A DNA stretch of 64,000 nt from Bacillota bacterium. GTDB taxonomy: Bacteria > Bacillota > Clostridia > Acetivibrionales > DSM-1351. The position numbers were made by a program, and so were the translations under genes. The stretch is from the NCBI GenBank assembly GCA_023400235.1, contig JAEXFI010000012.1, positions 248,001 through 312,000 of the forward strand, read 5' to 3'. Shown in pieces: positions 44,368 to 53,584 of the stretch. The notes under the pieces were generated by a model, which ran no database searches, had not been told where the DNA came from, and saw nothing but the letters and a program-made list of their open reading frames with translations. Positions within the stretch are counted from its first letter, which is position 1. Every line of letters starts with the position of its first letter.

Positions 44368-45006
44368 TTACCCTTGTTTCTTAATATAGTAATCACAAAA
44401 GCTGCTAATCCTACAATTTTCACAATCAGGCTTTCTTGCGTTGCAAACTGCTCTGCCGTGAAATACCAGCTTGTGGCAAAAATCAGCCCACCTTTCCTTT
44501 GGCACTATTTTTTGCAAATCATATTCTATCTTCTCCGGGTCCTGATTTTTAGTCAGCCCAATATGGTTTGTCAGCCTTTTTGCATGTGTATCAACTACAA
44601 CACCCTGGATGCCATAAATCTCATATAGCACAAGATTTGCGGTCTTTCTACCAACCCCCGGCAGCTTAAGCAGGTCTTCCATATTGTCCGGAATTTCGCC
44701 CTGATGCTTTTCCAGCAACTGTTTGCAGCAGGCGATTATGTTCTTTGCCTTGTTTCTGTAAAAGCCTGTTGGTTTTATGTCCTGTTCCAGCTCAGCCAGT
44801 TCGGCATTTGCAAAATCCTCCGCTCCCCTGTATTTTTTATACAGCTCCTTTGAAACAATGTTAACCCTTGCATCAGTGCACTGAGCGGCTAACTGCGTTG
44901 ATATCAGCAATTGCAAGGGAGTCTCGTATTCCAGGGAACACTCTGCACCGGGGTATAGCTGGTCAAATATTTCAAGTATGTTTATAACTTTGTCCTTTTT
45001 ATTCAT
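44368..45006 (-). CDS. nth: Endonuclease III (DNA glycosylase/AP lyase)
   Basis: 212 residues from MNKKDKVINILEIFDQLYPG; its ATG overlaps the TGA of glgA (ATGA). It removes oxidised pyrimidines. HhH motif LLKLPGVGRKTANLVLYE with the catalytic Lys, catalytic Asp in VVDTHAKRLTNHIGL, and the [4Fe-4S] cluster cysteines C-x6-C-x2-C-x5-C in CNARKPDCENCRISSFC. The length is normal. Confidence 0.97.
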   Translation of the reverse strand: MNKKDKVINILEIFDQLYPGAECSLEYETPLQLLISTQLAAQCTDARVNIVSKELYKKYRGAEDFANAELAELEQDIKPTGFYRNKAKNIIACCKQLLEKHQGEIPDNMEDLLKLPGVGRKTANLVLYEIYGIQGVVVDTHAKRLTNHIGLTKNQDPEKIEYDLQKIVPKERWADFCHKLVFHGRAVCNARKPDCENCRISSFCDYYIKKQG

Positions 45007-46484
45007 TCTATACAACCTTTTTCTGCCTTTCTGCCTGCAGCACGATAATACAAATCCAAATAGGCTTTGCAAGGCTTCTTCCAGGAAAAATCAGAGTCAA
45101 GTGCCCGCTCTATCAAATTCTTCCAGATATCAGGAGCACTGTTAAAAACCGCCAAAGCCCTTTCCAGTGTCTTTTTAAATTCTCTCACAGAAAACTCTTC
45201 AAAAGAAAAGCCGTTTCCCTGCTCTTTATCAGTATCAATGTCAATTATGGTTTCTGCCAGTCCGCCTGTAGCCCTGACCACCGGAATAGTACCATACCTG
45301 AGGCTTATAATCTGTCCCAGACCGCAAGGCTCAAATCTGGACGGCATCACAAACATGTCACAGCCGGAATATATCCTTTTGGCAAGGTCGGTATTAAACT
45401 CATATACCGCTGCAACATTTTGCGGGTATTTAGCCTTCAGCCGTGAAAAATTTTCATAGTAATATTCATCACCCAGGCCTAAAACAGCCAATTGAACATT
45501 TTCCTTTTCTATAAGCTCTTCAATACAGCCTATGAGCAGCTCAAGCCCCTTTTGCCCCGTCAGCCTGGTGACTACCCCCAGCAGGGGCGACTTGCTGACC
45601 TTAAGACCCAATTCTTTTTGCAAAGCTGTCTTATTTTCCGTTTTTAACTGGAGATTTGCTTTGCCATAGTTCACATGAAGACATTTATCTTTTTCAGGGT
45701 CAAACTCCTCATATGAAATACCGTTAACAATCCCGAACAAATCATTTTTTCTGGCTGTCAGTACGCCTTCCATTCTTTCGCCGTAGGAAGAGGTCAATAT
45801 CTCCCTTGCGTATTGCTTGCTGACCGTATTGATAATGTCCGAATAGATCAATCCGCACTTCATAAAACTGAACATCCCGTAGAATTCCGCCTTATGGGAT
45901 GTGAAATACCCTTCCTCCAGGTTGAGATATTCTGTCACTTCCCGTCCGAAGTTTCCCTGATATTCCAGGTTATGAATAGTGTAAACAGTTGATATATGTC
46001 TATATTCTTCCATTTTGCAGTATTTTTCCTTGAGCAGCAGACATATGGGGCCAGTGTGCCAATCGTTGCAATGAATGATATCAGGCTTGAAATCCATATA
46101 CCGCAGCATTTCCAAAGCTGCCTTGCACATCAGTATGAATCTCTGGGCATCATCATGGTAGCAGTAGATACCCTCTCTGTTAAAATAGTGATGATTTTCA
46201 ATAAAATATACAGGTATTGGCCTTTCTTCACTTTCCGAAAGGCTGCCCTGCTTTATTACGCAGGTTTCCCTCCTGCTGCCCATCTCCACAGGAAAATCGC
46301 AAACATACTCCATTTCCTGTTTAATAAAGCCATACCGGGGCATTACAACTCTGACGTCGTGGCCCAGCAGAGTTAATTCCTTTGGCAGGGAGCCAGCTAC
46401 ATCAGCCAAGCCCCCGGTTTTTGCAAATGGGTCCACTTCCGCTGAAACAAAAAGAACATTTAACTTTGTATGATTAGCTTTCAC
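45003..46484 (-). CDS. glgA: Glycogen synthase (ADP-glucose)
   Basis: 493 residues. Transfers glucose from ADP-glucose to alpha-1,4-glucan, GT5 family. N-terminal KTGGLADVAGSLPKEL substrate loop, HCNDWHTGPI, TRLTGQKGLELL, and the catalytic SRFEPCGLGQIISLRYG. The start is GTG at 46482-46484 with GGAGG 6 bases upstream. No glgBCD genes are in the window. Coupled to nth downstream. Confidence 0.96.
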   Translation of the reverse strand: MKANHTKLNVLFVSAEVDPFAKTGGLADVAGSLPKELTLLGHDVRVVMPRYGFIKQEMEYVCDFPVEMGSRRETCVIKQGSLSESEERPIPVYFIENHHYFNREGIYCYHDDAQRFILMCKAALEMLRYMDFKPDIIHCNDWHTGPICLLLKEKYCKMEEYRHISTVYTIHNLEYQGNFGREVTEYLNLEEGYFTSHKAEFYGMFSFMKCGLIYSDIINTVSKQYAREILTSSYGERMEGVLTARKNDLFGIVNGISYEEFDPEKDKCLHVNYGKANLQLKTENKTALQKELGLKVSKSPLLGVVTRLTGQKGLELLIGCIEELIEKENVQLAVLGLGDEYYYENFSRLKAKYPQNVAAVYEFNTDLAKRIYSGCDMFVMPSRFEPCGLGQIISLRYGTIPVVRATGGLAETIIDIDTDKEQGNGFSFEEFSVREFKKTLERALAVFNSAPDIWKNLIERALDSDFSWKKPCKAYLDLYYRAAGRKAEKGCIE

Positions 46485-46505
46485 TTATTACCTCCAAATA
46501 ATTAC

Positions 46506-47978
46506 TTAAACCAATTCTCGTATCATCTTAATAAATACATCTGAAATTTCCGGATCAAATTGAATTCCCTTGCAGCGTTCTATTTCATTTATGGCAAGTT
46601 CCATAGTCATTCCTTTACGGTATGTCCTGTCACTGGTCATTGCATCAAAAGCATCGGCTATACATAATATTCTGCCCAATAAGCTTATTTCCTCTCCCTT
46701 CAGGTTGTTGGGATATCCGCTGCCGTTGTATTTTTCATGGTGCTCAAGTATGGCGTCTAGACCCCTGCCTAAAAACTCTACATTCTTAAGAATATTATAG
46801 GAAATCTGAGGATGCTTTTTGATTTCTTCGTATTCCTGGTCAGTAAGCTTGTCCGTTTTGTTCAGGATAGCTGCAGATATGCCTATCTTTCCAATATCAT
46901 GTAAGATGGCGGCATATCTCAAATCCTGAATAACATCTTCATCAAGATTCAAATTTGCAGCTATTTCACAGGAGATTTCCATTACTCGCTGACAATGCCC
47001 GCTTGTATAAGAGTCCTTTGCCTCAATGGCATTTACCAGGGACATTACTGTCTGGATATAACCTGTATTCAAGCTGTCCGAGTACCTCAACAGCTCCTCG
47101 TTTTTCAGCTTCAGCTCTTCCTTTGCATAATTCAGATTATTTATGTTGTCGTTTAAATCATCATTAACTGCGGCTGTTTCTTCATAAAGGGCTTCTATTT
47201 CCTGTTTCTGATTGTAAACATCGTTAAAAAGCTGAGACTTGTTCATAGCAACAGCAGCATAATTTGCAATACTTTTCAAAAATGATAGATTAACTTTTTT
47301 AAAGGAATTTTTAACCGGTGTTTCAATAAAAATTACACCTAACTGTTCATCGGAAATGCTCAGGGGAATTGCAAGCTTATCTCCGTATACTCCCCTTCTT
47401 TTTATGAAAATACTGGTATTAACCACAATGGAATTTGATGTAAAGCATTTTGTAACAACAGAATCAGCGTCAAACAGTTTTCCAACCTCATTAAAAGAAT
47501 TCCCCATCTCAAATTTACAATAAATTTCTGGAGAATTTATATCCTTAAAACAAATAAGACATCTGTCACAACTGGTAAATTTCCTGAAAACATCGAAAAC
47601 ATACTCAACTATATGTCCCATATCTATTGTTGAATTAAATTTTTCAGATGTTACTCTTAAAACCTCAAGTTCATTCTGCTTTTCCACCAACAGCTTGAAA
47701 GTTTTCAAAGCGTTTCTTTCATTTCCGGGGTAAGAAAATCGTCTATGTATATTAAAAATTCCGGTATATTTGCTTAAAATCTTCTTGGCTTTTGCATTCC
47801 TTCTCAGCATCAAAATACCAAAATCAACTAAATCTAGCAGTAAAATAACAACACCCATAATAAAACTCAAATACAAAAAGCTGGCAGCTTCTTTATATAT
47901 ACCATAGAGAAACAGGGGTATCGCTATTATTCCTACCACCAATTTGGTAATATGGGAATAATACTTAAAAAAGTTCAT
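46506..47978 (-). CDS. Membrane-bound GAF-HD-GYP phosphodiesterase
   Basis: 490 residues from MNFFKYYSHITKLVVG; GGAGGG is 5 bases upstream. Two membrane segments (about 15-60), a GAF domain (about 110-250), a coiled coil, and an HD-GYP domain (about 290-485). Metal ligands: AAILHDIGKIGISAAIL (HD near 357), and HHEKYNGSGYPNNL, where the usual DGxGYP begins with Asn instead of Asp. Likely degrades cyclic di-GMP. First gene of the run that ends with a GGDEF cyclase. Confidence 0.92.
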   Translation of the reverse strand: MNFFKYYSHITKLVVGIIAIPLFLYGIYKEAASFLYLSFIMGVVILLLDLVDFGILMLRRNAKAKKILSKYTGIFNIHRRFSYPGNERNALKTFKLLVEKQNELEVLRVTSEKFNSTIDMGHIVEYVFDVFRKFTSCDRCLICFKDINSPEIYCKFEMGNSFNEVGKLFDADSVVTKCFTSNSIVVNTSIFIKRRGVYGDKLAIPLSISDEQLGVIFIETPVKNSFKKVNLSFLKSIANYAAVAMNKSQLFNDVYNQKQEIEALYEETAAVNDDLNDNINNLNYAKEELKLKNEELLRYSDSLNTGYIQTVMSLVNAIEAKDSYTSGHCQRVMEISCEIAANLNLDEDVIQDLRYAAILHDIGKIGISAAILNKTDKLTDQEYEEIKKHPQISYNILKNVEFLGRGLDAILEHHEKYNGSGYPNNLKGEEISLLGRILCIADAFDAMTSDRTYRKGMTMELAINEIERCKGIQFDPEISDVFIKMIRELV

Positions 47979-48127
47979 GTATCCCTCCATTAAGTCAGCA
48001 AAAATATAGTATATATTACCACATATTAATTTTAAAGTGTTTTGCCAATATTAGCAATATAAAATTAATAATTAATTGCGTGATTGACTTTGTAACCCGG
48101 CCTGGGCATGAACTCACCAAAAATGGA

Positions 48128-48173
48128 AAAGGCCCATTTCCGGCTATTTTTTTAAAATCACCGTAATATGGGC
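48128..48173 (-). terminator. Terminator of htrA
   Basis: On the minus strand GGGCCCAT...ACGG pairs with CCGG..ATGGGCC, followed by TTTTCC; 46 bases after the htrA stop. Confidence 0.75.
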
Positions 48174-48218
48174 CCTGATTATATCATTCATCTGAATCAG
48201 AATTTTTATTCCGAAGCG

Positions 48219-49946
48219 TTATTTTGTTTCTCCAAGCTTTACCTGAAATGTCTTTGTACTGCCTTCCCTGTATATTTCTACAGAAACAGTATCTCCAGGC
48301 TTATGCCTGTTTTTCTCGTCTTCAAGCTCTGCAAAGGACTTTATAGTCTTACCCGCGAACTTGGTTATTACGTCTCCTGCCTGAATACCCGCTTTTTCAG
48401 CAGCTCCCAGCAATTCTACATCTGACACGTATACACCCATGGGCATTTTATTGTCTTTGGCAAAATCTTCAGTGTATCTCTGATCTACGGTTATACCAAG
48501 ATAAGGCTTTGGTATATAGGTGTTTTTTATCAATTCATCTGATATCCTCTTTGCATCATTTACGGGAATAGCAAAGCCAAGTCCTTCAAAACCTGTAGCA
48601 ACCATTTTGACAGTATTTACCCCAATCAGCTGACCCTTGATATTTACCAGTGCACCGCCGCTGTTTCCGGGATTTATGGCAGCATCTGTCTGGACAAGCT
48701 TTATTTTTCTCCCCCCATCCAGTTGAACAGTTCTGTTTAAGCCGCTGATCACCCCCTGGGTAACAGAGCCCATGTATTCCAAACCGCCTGGATTTCCTAT
48801 GGCAATGGCTGGCTCCCCTATCTTCAGGTCATCAGAATTCCCAAATTCCACTGCGTTTAGATTCTTCTCATTTATTTTCAGCACTGCCAGATCCGTCTTG
48901 GAATCATAGCCTTTGACTTCAGCTGTATATGCCTTGTCAATCTTGTTTGGAAGGAACACTTCTATCTTCGCTCCAAGCTGAACTTTTCTGGTTCTATCGT
49001 TCAGAGCGTTTTCAATAACATGGTGGTTTGTCAGAATGTAGCCGTCGGAGCTGATAATTATACCTGAACCCTCCCCGCCCGCGGATTGCACACCGAACAA
49101 ATCGTTTGCATTCTGATACGTGGTTCTTATGCCTACGACAGAAGGTCCCACTTTTTCAGCCACACTTGTTACAGCCGATTCGGAGGTCTGAACTATCTCT
49201 ACTCTTTTGAGTTCTCCCGAAGGTGTTTGAGAATTCCTGGCACTGTCTGTCAGGCCGCTTCCAAAAAAGCTCTTGAGCTCAGGCTGAATCATGGGTGCTA
49301 CACCCAGCAGCATTACCGTAAGTATTGCTCCCCCAATAATCGAACTGACAATGGATACCAAAACATACTTCCATGCCTCTGATTTCTTTTGGGTGTTCTT
49401 GTAGTTTTCACGATAATAGTTGTTATAGTTTTGACCGCCCATATTCTGAATATTCTGAGGGTGGATATTTCCCTGGGGATTGTTATTCACCGGCCAGACC
49501 CTCTGTGTCTCATTCATATTGCTTGGTGCATTGAACGGCCTGCTGCCTGGAAAATTGCTCTGCTGCCCCCTGTCAGTATGAGGCGTAAAACCCCTACTGC
49601 CGTCGGGTGCCGCAAATGGCCGGGTGGCCTCCAAGCCGTCAGCATCGGTTGTTTCTCCTGAATCTGCAGTAAAGTCTTCTGATTTATGGTCACTGTCCGA
49701 ATTTAAGCTTTCAGGGGCCGTGGCATTTGAAATATCAGCTGCTTGAGCGGCTGTTTCAACCTCTTCTGCGGAATTTGCTGCGGAATCTGCTGCAGAATTT
49801 GCAGCGGAATCTGCTTCGGTCTCGGACTTATATATATCAGAACTGTTTTCATCCTGCGAAACTTTAACCTCGTTTTCTTCCAGATTATTCAGTATGTTAT
49901 TAAGTTCTGCTGTTACATCATTTTTTTCATTTTTATCGTCAAACAT
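48219..49946 (-). CDS. htrA: HtrA-like membrane serine protease
   Basis: 575 residues. A long disordered cytoplasmic N-terminus (1-185) rich in Asp, Ser, Ala and Asn, including short SAADSAANSA repeats. One membrane segment (about 193-218). Trypsin-like domain with triad His in TNHHVIENAL (about 309), Asp in KTDLAVLKINE, and Ser in NPGNSGGALV (about 428). C-terminal PDZ (about 480-572; VSDVELLGAAEKAGIQAGDV). Degrades misfolded proteins outside the membrane. It follows a two-component system after 71 bases, as CssRS controls htrA in Bacillus (context inference). Confidence 0.95.
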   Translation of the reverse strand: MFDDKNEKNDVTAELNNILNNLEENEVKVSQDENSSDIYKSETEADSAANSAADSAANSAEEVETAAQAADISNATAPESLNSDSDHKSEDFTADSGETTDADGLEATRPFAAPDGSRGFTPHTDRGQQSNFPGSRPFNAPSNMNETQRVWPVNNNPQGNIHPQNIQNMGGQNYNNYYRENYKNTQKKSEAWKYVLVSIVSSIIGGAILTVMLLGVAPMIQPELKSFFGSGLTDSARNSQTPSGELKRVEIVQTSESAVTSVAEKVGPSVVGIRTTYQNANDLFGVQSAGGEGSGIIISSDGYILTNHHVIENALNDRTRKVQLGAKIEVFLPNKIDKAYTAEVKGYDSKTDLAVLKINEKNLNAVEFGNSDDLKIGEPAIAIGNPGGLEYMGSVTQGVISGLNRTVQLDGGRKIKLVQTDAAINPGNSGGALVNIKGQLIGVNTVKMVATGFEGLGFAIPVNDAKRISDELIKNTYIPKPYLGITVDQRYTEDFAKDNKMPMGVYVSDVELLGAAEKAGIQAGDVITKFAGKTIKSFAELEDEKNRHKPGDTVSVEIYREGSTKTFQVKLGETK

Positions 49947-50017
49947 TGAAAAGTCCCCTTTCTCAACAATATATTTATATTTTAATTGTGTTATTTTAAA
50001 AAACTATGAACAAAGTG

Positions 50018-51541
50018 TTAATCTTCTATATTATATTTATAAATGTCCATGCTGAAAGTAAATTTAGTTCCTGCTCCTATTTCGCTTTCCACCCAGATTT
50101 CCTGTTTGTGCTCATTAATGATGTTCTTTACGATTGCCAGCCCAAGACCGGTACCGGTTTTATCCTTTCCTCTGGATTTGTCCGACTTGAAAAATCTGTC
50201 CCAGATTCTTTTCTGCTCATTTTCATCAATACCGATGCCCTCATCCTTTACTGAAATCAAAACCTTATCTTTATTCTTTACAGTTTCTAAAATAATTTTC
50301 CCGTTTTCATTTGAAAATTTAACCGCATTATGCAGCAGATTTATTACAACTCTTTCGATTGAATCCTTGTCACCTGTTACCAGCAGATTCTCAGAGTCAA
50401 AATTTGCTTCTATCTCAAGATTTTTAGAGGTTATGAGGGTTTCATTTTTTATGACGCACAGTCGGATTAGTTCATTCACATCAAAGGGCTTAATATTCAG
50501 CTTGAGTTCTCCCGCCTCCATTTTTGCCAAATCCAGCAGGTCATTTACTAGCCTGTTGAGTCGGTTTATCTCATCTCTGACAATCAACAGATAATCCTCG
50601 TGCTTTTCGTCCGGTATGGTACCATCGAGTATTCCCTCAATAAAACCGCGGATTGAGGTCATGGGTGTTCTCAGCTCGTGGGATACGTTGGCAATGAAGC
50701 CCCTGCGCATTTCCTCCAGCTTTTGAAGATCATCCGCCATTTGGTTGAAGCTGCTGGCAAGCTGTCCTATCTCATCCTTGTTTTTTACCGAGAGCCTGTT
50801 TCTGAACTCGCCGGCTGCTATGATTTTGGCTGCATTGTTTATTTGCTTCAGGGGTTTTGTAAATCTGAGGGAGAAAACGTAAACCATCACAATAGCAAAG
50901 AAAATTGCAACTCCTCCCGACCAGACAAACAACTGGAATACTTTTGTCCTGAGTCTTTGTATTTCAGGCATTGGTGTGTGCAGATAAATACCTGCAATGG
51001 TCTGTTGCTTGCCATTACTGGGTATCACCTGAAAGGGGACTTGAATAGAAAGCCAGGAATTGCCCAACTCTTTAAATGCCTCATCATTAAAGATACCGTA
51101 AAAATTGCCAATATTCTGAATGGTGGTGCCTCCGTTTTTCATTACGTCTTCGTACATCTTGGTGTCAGGCAGCTGAATAATATTACTCTCATCCTTGTAT
51201 TTGGCCAGAGCCTCCTCTGCCCAGCTGGGATAGCAAAAGACCACCTGCCCCTTTCCGTTGACAATCCAGATGATTGAGTTGCTGTAGCCGCTGGTCTGGC
51301 TGAGAATTGTTTTAAACCACTGCTGAACCAGAACATCATCCCTGTTGTTCAGAAAGAGGATAAAGTTGCTCTTAATGTTGACTGCTGCCTGTTTCAGGGT
51401 TTCAACCTTCTCTTTTGTAGAATAATCATTTAAAAAGTAGTACAGGAAACCACCTGTAACAATATAGCTTAGAAGGAGCAGGCCTATAAATATAGTCACA
51501 AGTTTTTTAAAAATTGTTTTTTTAAATTTTAATTTTGGCAT
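50018..51541 (-). CDS. Sensor histidine kinase, OmpR-partner type
   Basis: 507 residues. Membrane segments at about 12-33 and 195-218 bracket an extracellular sensor; then HAMP (about 218-270; LRFTKPLKQINNAAKIIAAG), HisKA with the phospho-His in FIANVSHELRTPMTSIRGF, and HATPase with N box INLLHNAVKFSN, DEGIGI and GTGLGLAIVKNI. Four bases after the response regulator gene. Probably senses envelope stress, since htrA is downstream (inference). Confidence 0.93.
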   Translation of the reverse strand: MPKLKFKKTIFKKLVTIFIGLLLLSYIVTGGFLYYFLNDYSTKEKVETLKQAAVNIKSNFILFLNNRDDVLVQQWFKTILSQTSGYSNSIIWIVNGKGQVVFCYPSWAEEALAKYKDESNIIQLPDTKMYEDVMKNGGTTIQNIGNFYGIFNDEAFKELGNSWLSIQVPFQVIPSNGKQQTIAGIYLHTPMPEIQRLRTKVFQLFVWSGGVAIFFAIVMVYVFSLRFTKPLKQINNAAKIIAAGEFRNRLSVKNKDEIGQLASSFNQMADDLQKLEEMRRGFIANVSHELRTPMTSIRGFIEGILDGTIPDEKHEDYLLIVRDEINRLNRLVNDLLDLAKMEAGELKLNIKPFDVNELIRLCVIKNETLITSKNLEIEANFDSENLLVTGDKDSIERVVINLLHNAVKFSNENGKIILETVKNKDKVLISVKDEGIGIDENEQKRIWDRFFKSDKSRGKDKTGTGLGLAIVKNIINEHKQEIWVESEIGAGTKFTFSMDIYKYNIED

Positions 51542-51545
51542 CCCG

Positions 51546-52232
51546 TCATTTCACCTCAAACTTATAACCCACGCCCCACACTGTTTTCAACTGCCAGGGC
51601 TGACCTTCAAGATCAATCTTTTCCCTTACCCTTTTCACATGGACATCCACCGTCCTGGAGTCACCATAGAAATCAAACCCCCAAACGTGCTCCAGAAGCT
51701 GCTCCCTGGTAAATACCTTGTTTGGGTTTGAGGCCAGAAAGAACAAAAGCTCCAGTTCCTTGGGAGGCAGTTCTATTAGGTTGCCCTTCAGTCTGATGGT
51801 GTAATTGCTCTTGTTTACTATGAGGTTGGGGAATACCACCTCCTGCGTATCCACATCCTTGTGCTCATACCTTCTGAGCACGGCCTTTATCCTGGCTACA
51901 AGCTCCTTTGGCTCAAAGGGCTTAACCATGTAGTCATCAGCACCCAGTTCAAGCCCCAGCACCTTGTCGAAGGTTTCTCCCTTTGCTGTGAGCATGATAA
52001 TAGGTATTGAACTGACTTTTCTGATTTCTCTGCATACCTGCCAGCCATCAATACCCGGCAGCATAATATCCAGCACAACCAGGCTGGGAGTCTGCATTTT
52101 AAAGGTCTCAACGGCATTTAATCCGTTATATGCATATAGAACCTCAAACCCTTCCTTCTGAAGGTATAGTCCGATCAGCTCACAAATATTCCTGTCATCA
52201 TCAACTATTAATACTTTACTTTTGTTATTCAT
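51546..52232 (-). CDS. OmpR/PhoB-family response regulator
   Basis: 228 residues. Receiver domain (1-120) with IVDDDRN, phospho-Asp in LVVLDIMLPGIDG, and MVKPFEP. C-terminal winged helix (about 130-228) with LLFFLASNPNKVFTREQLLE, VWGFDFYGDSRTVDVHVKRV and TVWGVGYKFEV. AAGGAG is 5 bases before the ATG. First gene of the regulator-kinase-htrA unit. Confidence 0.95.
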   Translation of the reverse strand: MNNKSKVLIVDDDRNICELIGLYLQKEGFEVLYAYNGLNAVETFKMQTPSLVVLDIMLPGIDGWQVCREIRKVSSIPIIMLTAKGETFDKVLGLELGADDYMVKPFEPKELVARIKAVLRRYEHKDVDTQEVVFPNLIVNKSNYTIRLKGNLIELPPKELELLFFLASNPNKVFTREQLLEHVWGFDFYGDSRTVDVHVKRVREKIDLEGQPWQLKTVWGVGYKFEVK

Positions 52233-52342
52233 AAAGGCTCCTTAAAACCGTAATTGGTTTTGTTAATAACTTTATTATAACAATAGTACCCCAAAATAAA
52301 ATATAAAAAATAAAATGTTATTAAAAAATTAATAAATAAGAA

Positions 52343-52398
52343 AAACTCCTTGAATTATAATTAAACATTTGCGTTTATCTATAATCCCAGGAGCTTGT
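52343..52398 (-). terminator. Terminator of spo0A
   Basis: On the minus strand CTCCTGGGATTATA pairs with TATAATTCAAGGAG around a 20-base loop and is followed by TTTTTC. Confidence 0.8.
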
Positions 52399-52436
52399 TT
52401 TAAAAATTATTTATCCCGACAAAATTTATCTATTTC

Positions 52437-53273
52437 TTACCCGACCTTCAATTCCAATCTCAGTTTGTCTGCTATCATTGCTATAAATTCGGAGTTTGTG
52501 GGCTTGCCCTTTCCGATATTTACAGTATATCCGAACAAAGCGTCAATGGCATCAACCTGACCTCTGCTCCACGCAACCTCTATAGCATGACGAATGGCTC
52601 TCTCTACTCTGCTTGGAGTTGTGTTATATTCTTTTGCTATGCTTGGGTACAAAAGCTTGGTTATAGAATTTATGACATCCAAATCCTTTACAACCATCAT
52701 TATGGCATCTCTCAAATACTGATAGCCTTTAATATGAGCTGGTACCCCGATTTCGTGCATGATATTTGTAACTTCTACTTCCAGGTTTCTGGATGCATTT
52801 GCAATATGTACCGGTTTTCTTTCTGTAAACATATCGTTTTTATGTACAGAAATAGATGAAGATATGGATGTTGAAACAGATGGAACATAAGAACTGTCTT
52901 TTAGCTGACGTATTCTGTTAACCAATACATCCATGTCGAAAGGCTTAACAATATAGTATTCAGCACCTAACGCAAGAGCACGCTGTGTGATCTTATCCTG
53001 TCCAACGGCTGATAAGACAATGAACAATGGTTTCTTATCCATGTTGGATGTTGCGATTTTCTCTAGTACTCCCAGACCATCAAGATGCGGCATAATAATG
53101 TCAAGAATTGCGATATCGGGAGTATTCTGAAGAATCAAATCAACTGCTTCAAAACCGTCCCTTGCCAGACCGACTACTTCAATGTCATTTTGGTTTGACA
53201 GATATTCACATAAGATATCGCCGAACTCCCTATTATCGTCTGCAATAAGAACATTAATTTTTTTACTACTCAC
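52437..53273 (-). CDS. spo0A: Sporulation master regulator Spo0A
   Basis: 278 residues with a GTG start (VSSKKINVLIADDNREFGD); GGGGGG lies upstream, and the frame beginning at 53318 would run through the promoter. Receiver domain (1-125) with IADDNRE, phospho-Asp in AILDIIMPHLDG and IVKPFDMD. C-terminal effector domain (about 165-278) with the recognition helix region SRVERAIRHAIEVAWSRGQ. Phosphorylated Spo0A turns on sporulation and solventogenesis genes. Follows spoIVB in the same direction, the usual order. Confidence 0.98.
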   Translation of the reverse strand: MSSKKINVLIADDNREFGDILCEYLSNQNDIEVVGLARDGFEAVDLILQNTPDIAILDIIMPHLDGLGVLEKIATSNMDKKPLFIVLSAVGQDKITQRALALGAEYYIVKPFDMDVLVNRIRQLKDSSYVPSVSTSISSSISVHKNDMFTERKPVHIANASRNLEVEVTNIMHEIGVPAHIKGYQYLRDAIMMVVKDLDVINSITKLLYPSIAKEYNTTPSRVERAIRHAIEVAWSRGQVDAIDALFGYTVNIGKGKPTNSEFIAMIADKLRLELKVG

Positions 53274-53320
53274 ACCATAACCCCCCAAGTTTTTATTTTT
53301 CCAAAATATGTCATGCATCT

Positions 53321-53349
53321 ATTATATTTTGAACTCGACATAATTTCAA
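53321..53349 (-). promoter_or_regulatory. spo0A promoter with internal 0A-box-like site
   Basis: On the minus strand TTGAAA (53344-53349), 17 bases, TATAAT (53321-53326). TGTCGAG (53334-53340), one mismatch from the 0A box TGTCGAA, lies within the spacer, so Spo0A-P could act on its own promoter. Confidence 0.65.
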
Positions 53350-53539
53350 GTTTTTTACACTAATTGCCTAAGTCAATTATTCATTTGCAAAAACAAAATT
53401 CACTGTCTACGCCTTAATACTACCATATTTCTCTATATTATAAAATAATAATATAAATTAAAAAAACTTGAATTATTGCCCAAAATAAAATAAATATGAA
53501 AAGACATACTGTTAATTAATACCCAGAATTTTAATAATT

Positions 53540-53584
53540 AAACTGAATCTACCAGAAATTTCTTGGCAGATTCAGCTTAATTTA
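53540..53584 (-). terminator. Terminator of spoIVB
   Basis: On the minus strand CTGAATCTGCCA pairs with TGGTAGATTCAG around AGAAATTTC, followed by TTTAATTATT. Confidence 0.75.

Noticed and set aside
49740..49810. Minisatellite-like repeat in htrA
   Set aside because: It encodes a short Ala-Ser-Asp/Asn-rich disordered stretch; ordinary low complexity in the cytoplasmic tail.
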